From contig CM037880.1 of assembly GCA_021292165.1 (NCBI GenBank), positions 28,790,232 to 28,854,231 on the forward strand: a stretch of DNA of 64,000 bases, in the 5' to 3' direction. The notes beneath the pieces are model-generated. The model was not told the origin of the DNA. It ran no database searches and was given only the letters and a program-made list of their open reading frames with translations. Numbering within the stretch: position 1 is the first letter of the stretch; the number at the start of each line of letters is the position of its first letter. This DNA is from Shinisaurus crocodilurus. Its lineage: Eukaryota; Chordata; Lepidosauria; Squamata; Shinisauridae. Made by a program: the position numbers and the translations under genes. Shown here one piece after another: positions 1 to 22,153 of this stretch.

Positions 1-279
1 AATCTTTGACTGCTTGCACTTATATAGCCAAAACCCCACCACCCACTTGCAAGAAGGAGGTATCAGCAGACTCAAGATAACCCCAAGGTTTGCAGAATTA
101 CAAAAGATCTTTAGGAAAAAAGGGATGTGGGATCCCAGAAACAGCCCAGTAGGAACTGAGTGTGTTTAGTGCCCCGGAACACTGACTAAAACTATTGAGG
201 GGGGGGGGGGAACTGAAAAGCAAAGTGGTGGGACAATGGAATGGAGTATTCTGGAAAATGAGAATGGAGGAACAATAAT
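1..279. other. ARHGAP21 intron, nothing recognised
   Basis: No exon, RNA gene or named repeat seen; one G run of about ten bases near 200. Confidence 0.5.
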
Positions 280-902
280 GGCCTGGTTCGCACCTAACGA
301 CAAAAATGATATAATGGCCTGGTTCGCACCTAACGACAACCCAGAGTATGTCCTAGTTTGCACATAATGACAACCAAGAGTATGAGTTGAGTGTGGGTTG
401 TTTTATTTATTTATTTATTATATTTATACCCCGCCTTTTTTCCTGCAAGAAACCCAAGGCGGTTTACATAATCCTCCTCCTCCTCCTCCTCTCCATTTTA
501 TCCTCACAACAACCCTGTCAGAGGTAGCTTAGGCTGAGAGTCAGTGACTGGCCCAAAGTCACCCAGTGAGTTTCATGGCTGAGCGGGGACTAGAACCCAG
601 ATCTCCCGAGTCCCAGTCCAATACTCTCACCACTACGCCACAGTGTTGAATTGTGGGTTGTCGTTACATGTGAACCCTGCACTATGGTTTAACTATGGGC
701 TGTTAACCACAAACAAACCAGAATTCACAATCCAACAACCATGCATGGGTTCTCTTCCTGGGCTCTTCATGGTTAACAGCCCATAGTTAAACCACAGTGC
801 GGGGTTTGCACGTAACAACAACTCACAATTCAAAAATAAACTATAATTCAATGACAACCCATACTCAGCCCATACTCTGGGTTGTTATGTGCGAATCAGG
901 CC
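280..902. mobile_element. Palindromic DNA element with ggcctg-ttcgcac ends
   Basis: The ends are inverted: ggcctggttcgcac at the left and the complement of ggcctgattcgcac at the right. An inner hairpin pairs about 657-709 with 769-825 (shared core actatgggctgttaacca). A 36-bp segment at the left end is duplicated in tandem (280 and 316). A Sauria SINE interrupts it. The superfamily is not established; similar ends occur at 31955-32473. Confidence 0.65.
401..651 (-). mobile_element. Sauria-type tRNA SINE with TSD
   Basis: Head (complement of ggcgtagtggtgagag, ending near 645), body (ccagtgactttgggc type) and a TTTA-rich tail at the left. A 9-bp target duplication, tgtgggttg, flanks it at 392-400 and 652-660. 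Sauria SINEs are a known squamate family. Confidence 0.85.
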
Positions 903-1943
903 AAAGTGTAGAGAAAACCATCTAATTGTCTGGATAGGTCATTTCTGGTTCACACTGAGAAACTATTTTTAAATGTCCCCAAGGACTGAAGTGAGAGCTG
1001 TTCATAGAAATAAATGTAGATAGATAGATAGATAGATATTTTAAAAAATGTAGTTGGGACTGGATTTCCCCCAAAAACAATGCGCTGAGGACTGAACTTG
1101 GGCATGTAATGCTAACTGACAGTTGGGGTGTGTGTGCAGAAAACTGGTTGCGGACGAGGGAATGAAATGGAATGCGGTGACTAGAATTGTGCTGTGCACT
1201 GTATTTTTTCTTTTCTTTTTTTACAGGGCCTGACTCCATACCATTTTATTTTTTATTTGCCTCTCTTGTTATGGTGGTGTTTGTTTGGGGTTTTGTTTTT
1301 CCTGTGGAGTAGTGAAGAAATGTGGGGGGTTCATAAAATATTGGGGATATTTGCAGTATTGTAGCAAAGGGAATAGGGACACCGGCAGTGGGGTGGGGAC
1401 TGGGAACAGAACCATCATTCTCTGGTTGCGGAAAACTGCAGTAACTGTTGTTGCAGCTCTTTTTAACAGAAGAGGTTTTGTTGCCAGCATGGTCTTCGAA
1501 ATTAATCACTGCCTTTCGTTGTTAACATAAAATTAATACGTACATGCTCAAATGCAGAGTACCTTGATGAGGTCTGGCACTGGGAGTATTGCATTAATTT
1601 TCCAAGAAAGAAATTAATTCCTATTGAAGATTTTCTCCATTGTCTCAAATCAGCATGTAAGTTTTAAAAACTGGTGAGCCAGGTCTAACCAGCATGGCTC
1701 AAAGCTGTTTTGGTCAACGTATGTTTTTATTGACATTTAAGCTAAGACAGCAGCCTGTGCTTGCATAGAATTCTGTGTGTGCATCATAGAGTTATGGATA
1801 GTGGGCAGTGAGTTCTATTCAATGAAACGGTATAATTCCAATGCATGTCTTTGAAGGACTGGTATATTTGTGCTTTTACATCAAAGGAAGAGTTGCCAGA
1901 TTCATAGACATATGCACACACTCATGGTAAATTTGCTCTAGTC
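903..1943. other. ARHGAP21 intron, no gene seen
   Basis: Contains a short TAGA microsatellite at about 1016-1036. The open frames here lack family features and no splice-consistent exon was found. Confidence 0.5.
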
Positions 1944-2088
1944 CAGGGGTGGGCAACTTGTGACCCTCCATATGTTTTGGCCTACAACTTTCATGATTCC
2001 TCACCATTGGCTGTACTGGGTTGGGCTGATGGGAAATGTAGGCCAAAACATCTGGAGCTCCATAAGTGTCCCCACCCCCCACCCCCTG
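1944..2088. mobile_element. hAT-type MITE with 8-bp TSD
   Basis: Begins caggggtgggcaac and ends in ccccctg, with a foldback interior (ggcctacaactt / aaatgtaggcc). An exact 8-bp duplication, ctctagtc, lies at 1936-1943 and 2089-2096, which is diagnostic for hAT-class insertion. Confidence 0.82.
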
Positions 2089-2749
2089 CTCTAGTCCAAA
2101 GTCACTTTTTTCTATCCCAGTTCATTTGAGATCACAAAGGTTGCTTGAGTTTCCCAAGTAATTGCCTTTGACAATATAGGGTGTTCAACTGACTGATGAA
2201 ATCATGGAAGATGTTTCTGCAAACCTTATGTATGTTTTTTTAGGCAGGACATGGCTACTTCCAAATGAATTTCATGGTGTCAGAATCAGAAGCTTACTTC
2301 TAATTATTAGTTTTGAAAGGTTAGGAAGTGGTTTGAAAGCCATAAGTTGGATGGAAATAAGAAAATATAGGTAAAAGATAATTAAGAATGCTTCTGGTGG
2401 TTGCTGGATCTGTGGAGAGATGTGTGATGAGCTGTAGGTTTCCTGTATATACAGTTCCAATTTGTATGCTGACTGTGGTCCTAAAAAAGTTACGGTAATT
2501 CTTGTTTCAAGGGTAATATGATGGGTGGCTAATGTTTGCTGAGATTATGGTGAAACTGTGGTCTATAGTTAGAGAAATTGTGGTCTAGGCTCTCTATCCA
2601 GATCTTAACTAAACCTTGTATTGAGTGTATATTTTGCTTCATCTATTTTTTGTTGATTTGCTCAGTCACTAATTCAGTCATATTCAGTTAGCCCTCTGAA
2701 TGAATTGTTTTAAAAATTCTGTTGTCCTGTTTGCTTTTCTCCCCTTAAG

Positions 2750-13160
<10,411 letters not shown>

Positions 13161-14035
13161 ATTGGAGAGGTAAATGTCCACTACAGCAATTCGAAAGCAG
13201 TTTCTCTTTTAATCCTCCTTCTGTATGTTTTCCTGTACAGTGTTACTTTGCAACTATTGGAGGAGGTTTTCTTTCACCAGTTTGCACTGTTGAGAAAGTC
13301 TTTACAGTTCATTCATACAGCCAGAATATTGGGTGGGAGGGCAGAGTTTAAAATATATATAAATAAATATATTAAATATATATATATATATAAATAAATT
13401 TATTTTAAATAAAAGTATATTTGATTGCTGCATACACTTGTTGAACAAAGCATCTAATGCAACATGCTATGTAACGTGTACATGGTTTTTATGACTGACA
13501 ATTGGTATTAGTATGCAGAAAAAATACTCTTTTGGGTTTAGTCACTAACAAGTGCCTCATCAAAAAAAAAAGTTCATTTGGTTTGTTAGGGTGCCATAAT
13601 AATTGTTAAATTAGATGATGTTAATTTAAACAACAAATGAATGCATTTTACTGGTAAGACGATTCATTACATTTTACAAATTTTAACACAGGTGGGTACA
13701 GAGCTTCCATTCCTTAGGCATTCCAGTTGGATTTCTGAGTTTTATATTCCAATTTTAATACAGTTTTTGAGTTTTATGAGGACTTGAATTTTTAATCTTT
13801 CTGTAAAATAAGTAACTTAAATGTACATACTCCATGTGTATCTTTTCCTCAGATACCAGATTTGATATAAATGTTGTAACATAGGCGTGTAGATAGTGGA
13901 TCCTGGATGAAACTGGTTTCTTTTATTGAGGATATAATTCTGCATGAAGACTTTAATGAATCCAAATCTGTATCATGCCTGTGTGCATACCCGCTTAAAA
14001 CACTGGAAATAAAATAGTTTTGATGGTTCTTTGCA
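13161..14035 (+). other. ARHGAP21: ARHGAP21 3' UTR (probable extent)
   Basis: AT-rich sequence follows the ARHGAP21 stop. Candidate AATAAA signals on the + strand lie at 13393, 13408 and 14008. The first two sit in an AT-repeat tract (13353-13415) and may be fortuitous. The end at about 14035 assumes use of the 14008 signal and is inference. Confidence 0.5.
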
Positions 14036-15000
14036 TGGACTGACTTGCATTCAAGGGCGAACAATAACAAATGCCAAGTTTATATCTTCCAGTTCAGTGA
14101 CTATACCCAGTATCAGCAAATGAAAGGAGGTAGTTGAAAAGTACATGATTATAGGAAGCTGCTATTAAAACAACAGGTGAACTGCTTGGAACAGGGCTTG
14201 TTTGCCAATTTTGTCAATGTGGTGAATTGCTTAGAAGGGATTAATTATTTCATAGCACACCATAATTATCTTATTGTCCTTATGAAGAGAGGCAGCGAGA
14301 CAGAGAACCCCTCCTGACACACCAAAGGCTTTGTGCAAGTCCAACGGGACCCCTGTTTCTTTTGGTTTGAACACAAGCCCTTCATGTTGCACCACAAGCT
14401 GCTTTTGAAACCTCAGATGAGGTGTTCCATACTGTGAAAGTGTTTGGGAGGAAATGCCCAAAGCCCCTCTGATCACTTGGAGTTAGGGCCAATTCACACT
14501 TTAACATGATAGACATCTTTGCAAGATATATGGCGGTGTTTCCTGCTGCGTCAGGGTCAGGGCTTGGGGAAGAACCTTGAAGGGCCTTACAGTAGCTTCC
14601 TTCTCAACCTCTGAATCATCCCAGAATTCCCTGAGTCACAAACCAGGCAAACAATTAAATGGTTTATTAATTTTTTTTTAAGGTAATGATGACCATGGAA
14701 ATGCAAATGAAATCCTTATTTAAGATAAAAGATTTGAACTAAAAGATTGCTTTTCAACAAATTTAGCAATCAGTGCGGCAAATTAGATGGTTACAGTCAC
14801 TGAATCAAAGATAGCCAAGAACATAATTAAACTTAAATCTGGTTAAGGTGCAAATAAAATATTAATATTTAAAATTCAGTCTTGGCCCCAATTTGTTTAT
14901 AGTTACCAAGCAAACATTTTCCTGTGACGTTTTCCTGAAGGACGTCAGTGTCGCCTGAACTGAAGAGAACTGACAAAGGAATTGTCTAATTGAGCCTCCT
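14036..15000. other. Gene-free gap, nothing recognised
   Basis: Lies between the inferred ends of ARHGAP21 and KIAA1217. No coding, RNA or clear repeat signature seen. Confidence 0.45.
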
Positions 15001-15100
15001 TTTATGGCTCAAAATGCCTGTCTTAACCACTGTGAACTGCTGTAAATTGCCCAGAGAGCTTCAGCTGTTGGGCAGTATAAAAAATAAATAAATATTGATA
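15001..15100 (+). mobile_element. L2-like LINE 3' end
   Basis: Carries the common LINE tail attgcccagagagcttcagc followed by ttgggcagtataaaaaataaata. Equivalent tails occur at about 15335-15375, 36565-36640 and 37590-37650. Confidence 0.6.
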
Positions 15101-15379
15101 TATTTATACCCTATTATATAATATAATATATATCATACATATAGAACCATGCCTTGGATTCTGCCTGTCATTATGGCTGCACCTGTAACTGTAAACAACC
15201 TATAGTCAAGAACACCTAAGGTTCCATTACCCTTTGCCTGTAGGACTCACTCATGCTACAAAATAATCTAAAGGTTTAGGATCTTAAAGTCCTTTTGGAC
15301 CCTGTATTTTTAGATTTTGAGTTAAGAGTCTTTCTCATAACCGCCCAGAGAGCTTCGGCTATTAAATAAAATTGATGAT

Positions 15380-15600
15380 GATTTATTTATTTATTTATTT
15401 ATTACATTTATACCCCGCCTTTTTTCCTGCAAGGAACTCAAGGCGGCTTACATAATCCTCCTCCTCCTCCTCCTCCTCCTCCTCCTCCTCCTCACAACAG
15501 CCCTGTGAGGTAGGTTAGGCTGAGAGGCAGTGACTGGCCCAAAGTCACCCAGTGAGTTTTATGGCTGAGCGGGGACTAGAACCCAGATCTCCCGAGTCAG
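15380..15600 (-). mobile_element. Sauria-type SINE, head truncated
   Basis: TTTA tail, CCT-repeat tract (15461-15494) and body cagtgactggcccaaagtca; stops at ctcccgagtc, so the tRNA head is missing. It abuts an L2-like tail on the left. Confidence 0.8.
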
Positions 15601-16034
15601 CATCTAAAGCGAGGGTAAATAGATGGGTAACATACATGGGTATGGGCCACAGCACTGTTTCTGTCTGCTACAGATTAACACCTTTTAGGGAATTTTGTGA
15701 AAATTGCAGTATTAGGGCCAATTCACCCAACCTTTTGTTACAGTGCTGGGTGTTTTATTCTATGCAAGCTGATGGCACTTTTGGGGAAGAGGTCATATAA
15801 GTACTTTCAGCACTCCACCATTCAATCCACTTCAGGGTTGCTTGGAGTAAGTCATGATTTGTTCTCATATTACTGCTTTGCATGAATATCCTTTAATTCA
15901 AGCTCTCAGACCAGACAAAGAAAAGCAGCTTGCCAAACTCCTAACAGTTTTGTTGATGAACTGTCATTTTAACACTTTTAGCCACAAATAACACAGCTTC
16001 AGACTATCACTGTGATGCTTATGTTTTATAATGC

Positions 16035-16800
16035 CATGATTTTCACTACCAGCTGTATGCTGATGACACCCAGCTCTACCTTGCCAGCCCAGAACCTCCT
16101 CCCTTCATCCAGTCGTTCACCTCCTACTGCCTAATAGTTCTTCTTGGATGCATCATCGTCATCTCAATATCTCCAAGACCAAACTTCTCATCTGTTCACC
16201 CTCTTGAATGGACATGTAGCATTGGCTTTATTTTTTACTCATCTCTCTTCCTTTGTTCCCCATATTTAGTCTTTTGCCAAATCAGGTTGTGTTTCCTTTT
16301 TCAACACAGAAATACAGATGTTCATCTGACCATTTGAAAAAAACAGTGGTTCATGCCCTGGTCATCTCTTGGCTTGTCTCCTGAAACTTTCTGCATCCTG
16401 AATTTCCATTATCTCACTGGAGTACCCTCACCTCTTATCCAGCACTCTGCTCTCTAAATCATTCACTTCTCTCGTTCTGATCACATGGCACCCCTCCTTA
16501 AATCCCCACACTGGCTTCCTGTCCCGGATCCTGTTACAAGGTCCTTGTCTTTATCTGCAAAGCCTTCCAAAGTCTGTCCCGCCCCTCCACTGTGCATTTT
16601 CTTATATATTCCCATGACCTTTGCTCTTCCAGTTCCACCACCCTTAGCTGTCCAAAGGAATTCAGCTTCCTCAAAAGATGCTGTCCTTTCTCCCTTGCTA
16701 CCCTTTACATCCCAGAACACCTGTGTGATGCTGCCTCTCTTAGTTCCTTCAAATCCTTCCTCAAAACTCTTCCATAAAGGCTTTGGCACAATCCTCTAGT
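16035..16800 (+). mobile_element. L2-like LINE fragment (decayed RT)
   Basis: Reads FHYQLYADDTQLYLASPEP at 16041-16095, with the reverse-transcriptase YADD at 16056-16067, then a decayed stretch with the L2-type PHWLPVPD segment near 16508. Frames are broken; no functional protein. Confidence 0.7.
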
Positions 16801-17286
16801 TCCCACACTCTACTGTAATTAAGACTAAGTACATGTAAGTGAAACACGTGTTATTTCCTTGTTTACTCCTGCTTTGCTCCCTTCCCCTTCCTCTCCTGTC
16901 TTCCCTGGGTCAAATTTTAGAACGTTGGCCTTGGGGAAGGACCAAGTCCTCCAATCTGAAAATTAAGCCACATATCGAACGTTAAGAGTTAACCTGTGTC
17001 ATAGCATTTCAATGAATGGCTGCTTCATCCACAGCCCAGCATCTCCAAATATATCCGGATTCATCAAAAATGGACACATGGAGTAAACCAGGGGTGGGCA
17101 GATGGTGGATGAGGATCTACTGGCAGATCTCGGGGTGATTTGCAAAGGTTTCTGACTCCCAGTACTTTTGGATGTTGTTGAGAATTGACTATTATCTAAG
17201 ATCTACAGAAGTGATACAGCTCACATTACTTTAAGTCTCCTACTTGCTCTTACTCAATGTCAAGAGTATAAGAAATAAAGCTCAAA

Positions 17287-19400
17287 ATTTCATAGAATCA
17301 TAGAATCATAGAAAAGTAGAGTTGGAAGGGGCCTACAAGGCCATCGAGTCCAACCCCCTGCTCAATGCAGGAATCTAGGTCAAAGCATCCCTGACAGATG
17401 GCTGTCCAGCTGCACCTTGAATGCCTCCAGAGTGGGAGAGCCCACAACCTCCCTAGGTAGTTGATTCCATTGTCTTATTGCTCTGACAGTCAGGAAATTT
17501 TTCCTGATGTTTAGGTGGAATCTAGGTTCCTGTAACTTGAGCCCATTATTCCGTGTCCTGCAAACTGGGATGATCGAGAAGAGATCTTTGCCCTCCTCTG
17601 TGTGACATCCCTTCAAATACTGGAAGAGTGCGATCATATCTCCCCTCAGTCTCCTCTTCTGAAGGCTAAACATGCCCAGTTCTTTCAGTCTCTCCTCATA
17701 GGGCCTTGTTTCCAGTCCCTTTATCATCTTTGTTGCCCTCCTCTGAACCCTCTCCAGTTTGTCTACATCCTTCTGAAAGTGTGGTGCCCAGAACTGGACG
17801 CAGTACTCAAGATGAGGCCTAACCAGTGCCGAGTAAAGGGGAATTATCACTTCCCGCGATTTGGAAGCTATACTTCTATTAATACAGCCCAAAATTGCAT
17901 TTGCCTTCTTTGCAGCCACATCGCATTGCTGGCTCATATTCAGTTTGTGATCTACCACAATTCCAAGATCCTTCTCACTTGTAGTATTGTTGAGCCAAGT
18001 GTCCCCCATTCTGTAACTCTGCATTTGGTTTCCTCTCCCTAGGTGCAGCACTTGGCATTTATCCCTATTAAATTTCATTCTGTTGTTTTCGGCCCAGCGC
18101 TCCAGCCTATCGAGGTCACTTTGAATTTTGTTTCTGTCTTCCAGAGTATTAGCTGTTCCACCCAACTTTGTGTCATCTGCAAATTTGATAAGCATTCCCC
18201 GTACCTCCTGATCCAAGTCATTAATAAAAATGTTGAAGAGCACCGGGCCCAGGACCGAGCCCTGTGGTACCCCGCTCGTTACCTCTCCCCAGTTTGAGAA
18301 GGAACCATTGATAAGCACTCTTTGAGTCCGATTCTGTAGCCAATTGTGGATCCACCTGATAGTTGTTCCATCTAGCCCACTCTTAGCTAGCTTACTAATC
18401 AGGATATCATGAGGCACTTTGTCGAAAGCTTTGCTGAAGTCTAGATATATAATGTCCACAGCATTCCCACAGTCCACAAGGGAGGTTACCCGATCAAAAA
18501 ATGAGATCAGATTAGTCTGACAGGATTTGTTCTTGACAAATCCATGCTGGCTTCTAGTAATCACTGCATTGTTTTCAAGGTGCTTGCAGACTGACTTCTT
18601 TATAATCTGCTCAAAAATCTTCCCGGGGATTGATGTCAGACTGACTGGCCTATAGTTCCCAGGTTCCTCCTTCTTGCCCTTTTTGAAGATGGGAACAACA
18701 TTTGCCCTCCTCCAGTCGTCTGGCACTTCACCTGTCCTCCATGATTTCTCAAAGATAATAGACAGTGGTTCTGAGAGTTCTTCTGCCAGTTCCTTTATTA
18801 CTCTAGGATGCAGCTCATCAGGCCCTGGAGATTTAAACTCGTTCAGAGTAATCAGGTGCTCCTTGACCATTTGCCTATTAATCTCAAGCTGCAATCCTGC
18901 CCCTTCAGTCTGCACTTCAGGTTTGCCAGGGGGGTCATAGACCCTCTTTTGGGAGAAGACCGAGCCGAAGTAGGAATTGAACACTTCTGCCTTTTCTTTG
19001 TCTTCTGTTATCAATTTGCCATCCTCATTACGTAGTTGAACCACCAGTTCTTTCTTCTGTCTTTTACTGTGCATGTATCTGAAGAAAGCTTTTTTGTTGC
19101 TTTTAGCATTCCTCGCTAACCTTAGCTCATTCTCAGCTTTAGCCTTCCTGACACTATTCCTGCAGTTCTGTGCTACCTGCCTGTACTCTTCACTTGTAGC
19201 CTGTCCTTCCTTCCACTTCCTATACGTGTCCTTTTTTGTTTTCAGGTCGTCTTTGAGTTTATTGTGAAGCCACATTGGCTTCTTCTGTTGCCCTCTGCCT
19301 TTTTTCCTTTTGGGAATTGTTTGCAATTGTGCCTTTAAAATTTCCTTTTTTAAAATCAATTTCATCTCTTTAAATAAAGTTTTGCCTGTCATATACATCC
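17287..19400 (-). mobile_element. CR1 LINE, 5'-truncated, with long intact RT frame
   Basis: The - strand holds an uninterrupted 672-codon frame (19398-17380) covering the reverse transcriptase and C-terminal part of CR1 ORF2. Visible motifs: NYRPVSLTSIPGKIFEQII near residue 248, YLDFSKAFDKVPHD at 318, VPQGSVLGPVLFN near 377, FADD at 406-409 and VRPHLEYCVQFWAP further on. The endonuclease domain is absent, so the copy is truncated at about 19400. The 3' end has the CR1 8-bp repeats (catagaat type, 17290-17312). The catalytic aspartates are present. It sits in the gap between two convergent genes. Confidence 0.9.
17380..19398 (-). CDS. CR1 ORF2 fragment (reverse transcriptase)
   Basis: Open frame of 672 residues encoding the RT and the region after it; no endonuclease. 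The Met at the start is simply the first one left after truncation and need not be a real start. Without the 5' promoter and endonuclease it is not expected to move by itself. The long intact frame suggests a young insertion. Open frames on the other strand here are shadows. Confidence 0.85.
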   Translation of the reverse strand: MYMTGKTLFKEMKLILKKEILKAQLQTIPKRKKGRGQQKKPMWLHNKLKDDLKTKKDTYRKWKEGQATSEEYRQVAQNCRNSVRKAKAENELRLARNAKSNKKAFFRYMHSKRQKKELVVQLRNEDGKLITEDKEKAEVFNSYFGSVFSQKRVYDPPGKPEVQTEGAGLQLEINRQMVKEHLITLNEFKSPGPDELHPRVIKELAEELSEPLSIIFEKSWRTGEVPDDWRRANVVPIFKKGKKEEPGNYRPVSLTSIPGKIFEQIIKKSVCKHLENNAVITRSQHGFVKNKSCQTNLISFFDRVTSLVDCGNAVDIIYLDFSKAFDKVPHDILISKLAKSGLDGTTIRWIHNWLQNRTQRVLINGSFSNWGEVTSGVPQGSVLGPVLFNIFINDLDQEVRGMLIKFADDTKLGGTANTLEDRNKIQSDLDRLERWAENNRMKFNRDKCQVLHLGRGNQMQSYRMGDTWLNNTTSEKDLGIVVDHKLNMSQQCDVAAKKANAILGCINRSIASKSREVIIPLYSALVRPHLEYCVQFWAPHFQKDVDKLERVQRRATKMIKGLETRPYEERLKELGMFSLQKRRLRGDMIALFQYLKGCHTEEGKDLFSIIPVCRTRNNGLKLQEPRFHLNIRKNFLTVRAIRQWNQLPREVVGSPTLEAFKVQLDSHLSGML

Positions 19401-19919
19401 TTGTAAATTGTATTCTGTAGGTAAGTCAAATGGTTCATCTCACGTGCATTGCCCCAGAACTGTGTACCAGTAAATACATTTGCAGACAAATTAAGTAGTC
19501 AGATATTGGGGGGGGGGGGAATGAAGGCATGTACACATTAACCTGATTACTGAAGGGTTGTATAATAAGCTCAAATAAATGAAGCCTGCCTCGCTTTGGA
19601 ATGGTACAGCTTTCACATAGCTCAAGAGATTTCCTCTCTCCAGGTCCCCCTAGCACCTGTTAAGACTCTGTGCTGGTTATAGGGTGGCCATTTGTGTAAT
19701 GACAAAAAGAAAAAGAAAAGAGAGGACACATTTGCTTTAAATTTGCACAGGCTAATGTCTGTGGAAATGTGGAAATAATTACTATAAACAAATGCAATGA
19801 ATCACAGTAGTGGGGAAGTGTGACCAGTGTGCCCACTCAGTCTGCTGACCAGGGAGTAGCAGTTGATGGGTAAGTTCAAGGCCCCTGCTGCTCTCCCTTC
19901 TTACAGTTCTTTTTAAACT

Positions 19920-20330
19920 CGCCTTGGACTGGATGGACCTTCGAATAGAGGCTAGCTTCAAAGACGGGACCGTCCTCTGTAAAGGGGACTCGCGGCCACC
20001 CTGTTTGCCATCAGCTGGTGAGATGAGGCTGCCGCTTACAAGGGGCGTGGCTGTTGTGGCTATGGGGCTGTGGAACAATCTCCCAGAGGTAGCTTGTTTG
20101 AGCAGGTGCACAAGGTTTTCAGGAAATGATGCAAAATGCATCTGTTCAGGGAAGCATTTGGCCACAGGGCTGGTGTTTGATTCACTTTTGCTGTTGCTAG
20201 TACTGTGCTGGTGGATATAGATTTTGGTAGTTTTATGTTATATGTATTTAGACATTTTGAATTATTTTGAATGTGATGAAGAGTGAGGATATAAATATTT
20301 TACATCAATAAGCTCTGAAACGATGGGTGG
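19920..20330 (+). mobile_element. L2-like LINE 3' fragment
   Basis: Encodes a decayed LINE C-terminus (GLWNNLPEVACLSRCTRF at about 20064-20120, compare the typical WNSLPEEV block), followed by AT-rich 3' UTR. Confidence 0.6.
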
Positions 20331-20394
20331 TTATAATGCTGAACAACTGGTAAGTTGGGATGTTTTACCTACCTTTATTATTATTTATTTATTA

Positions 20395-20520
20395 TTACAT
20401 TTATCAATCGCCCATCTGGCCGGTCACCCGGCCACCCTGGGCGATGTACAATTAAAATACAATAAAACACAATAAAATATAATAATTAAAACAAAATAAA
20501 CCTTTCCCCTAAATGTCACA
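20395..20520. repeat. Interspersed LINE-tail-like repeat
   Basis: atcgcccatctggccggtca and gggcgatgtacaattaaaat followed by AATAAAA-rich tail; looks like a retroelement 3' end. Family not assigned. Confidence 0.45.
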
Positions 20521-20648
20521 TATACTACCATCTACTACTCCATTTTCCAAGCGCCCTTCCAGGACCTGATGAGCTTTGTTTAAGTTAGATGGAGATGGCT
20601 GTCTGGTAGCCTTACTGATGGCAGCAGCACAGATCCTTAACTGCATTA

Positions 20649-20762
20649 AGGGCACAATCCCATGTTTAGACAGGAAAAAAGTCCTACAACTCCCAGCATC
20701 CCCTAGCCACCCATGATGGGGACTTTTTTTTCCTGACTAAACATGCATAGGATTGCACCCTA
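20649..20762. mobile_element. Palindromic MITE, possible PIF/Harbinger
   Basis: Ends gggcacaatcc and ggattgcaccc are inverted, flanked by TAA on both sides, which fits the 3-bp TWA duplication of PIF/Harbinger. Interior holds the hairpin aaaaaagtcc / ggactttttttt. Related pieces lie near 51806-51920 and 55698-55770. Confidence 0.55.
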
Positions 20763-20794
20763 AGGTACTTTTGCACATCACCGGAGGAAGAACA

Positions 20795-21005
20795 GCAGCA
20801 GCTGTTGGATCTGGGGTCTGCCTTCTGTTGATGGAAAGGCAGCACTCACAGAAGTTGCTTCTGCCTGATTTGGGGGGACTCGCCCCCCTTCCCCCTCCTG
20901 TCCCACAGCTCACCCCATTCAGCAGGGTCCCCTGACCCTCTGTGCGGCATTTTCAGGGGGCGGAGACAGTCTGCTTCCACCTGTCCAGTTGAACATGCCT
21001 AAATC
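20795..21005. repeat. Dispersed repeat (ggatccag-end family), diverged
   Basis: Shares the segment cacagctcaccccattcagcagggtc (in inverted sense) with 30745-31150 and 43975-44195. Copies have inverted gttggatccag ends; this copy is older. Confidence 0.45.
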
Positions 21006-21739
21006 TAGGTTCAACGCCAGATGCATGAGCACTGGAGTTCCTCCCAAAATAAGATGCCATTGCCTAGTAATCTGAAATTGTTTTCCAGCCTTACATTGCT
21101 TGTTTACTATTGTATTCAGGGTCCAGTGTAGCTTAAGTGTTGGTCTCACTGACATGTAAGAAACTTCACTTCGCTTACAAGAGGATATCTGGCTGGCTTA
21201 TCAATGTGTAAGAGACCCCCTTTTTCAAATATGGAACTTGTTAAGAGCCATCAGTCTGACTTAATAACTTTAAGCAATGCAGTACTAGAGCCCTTAAAAA
21301 CAAGCCATGAACCTTTGTTTGTGATGTGGCATATGAGGGCCCCTTACTCATATAGGTCCTGATCCAGCTTAAGTAACGAGTTACTAGAGTTCAAGCCCCA
21401 TTGAAAGAAATCAGGAAAGTTAGGCATGACTGATTTGAGCCCCATAGCTTTCAATGGGATAAAGGTGGCAATCCTATACACACTTACCTGGGAGTAAGCC
21501 CCATTAACTCAGTGGGACTTCTAAGAAGTCATGCATAGGAATGTACTTAGTCACAATTTAGCTGGATTGGAGCTGGGGCTTAAATTTACTGGTCATAAAA
21601 TGTGTTGAAAATATATCACAGTTCTACATGCTAGTGATTGTGCAGTATAAGTATCCCTCAACAGAACCATTCCCCTGAGTGGCCATTCTACAGCTGGCTT
21701 TATGACTGTCAGTGTGTATTTATGCAATGCAGCAAATAA

Positions 21740-22153
21740 CTTTTATTATTGATTGACTTGTGACCCAGGCAAGAGTGGGATTAAATGGTAATCTTACAGA
21801 AGACATTGATGTTGGCCAGGGAGTCCGCCAGGGTTGTATATTGGCTCCCTTTTTATTTAATTTATTTGTCAACAATGTAGTACAGGAAATGGAATCCCCA
21901 CTTTTCTTCACCCTTGATTCAAGCAAGGTCCCAATCCTGATGTATGTGGATGATGTAGTTCTCTTGTCACTTAACTAACATTCGTCTCAAGCTTATTTGG
22001 TTAAGTTCAGTGCTTTCTGTAGAAATGAACAGCTTAGTATTAACTACTCCAAAACCAAGGTAGTGGTTTTGGGGAAAGGACGTAAAAAGCATAAATGGAC
22101 AATGGATGGTTATCCTATTGGGCAATGCAGCTCATTTAAATATCTGGGTATCC
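21740..22153 (+). mobile_element. Non-LTR reverse-transcriptase fragment
   Basis: Reads VGQGVRQGCILAPFLFNLFV and then ILMYVDDVVLLS, with YVDD at 21943-21954, then a broken stretch with SINYSKTKVVVLGKGRKKH. Clade not assigned; not CR1 or L2 by its motifs. Interrupted by the SINE at 22154, with LINE-like coding resuming near 22339. Confidence 0.65.

Noticed and set aside
17602..19267. Several open frames on the + strand
   Set aside because: They are complements of the CR1 reverse-transcriptase frame.
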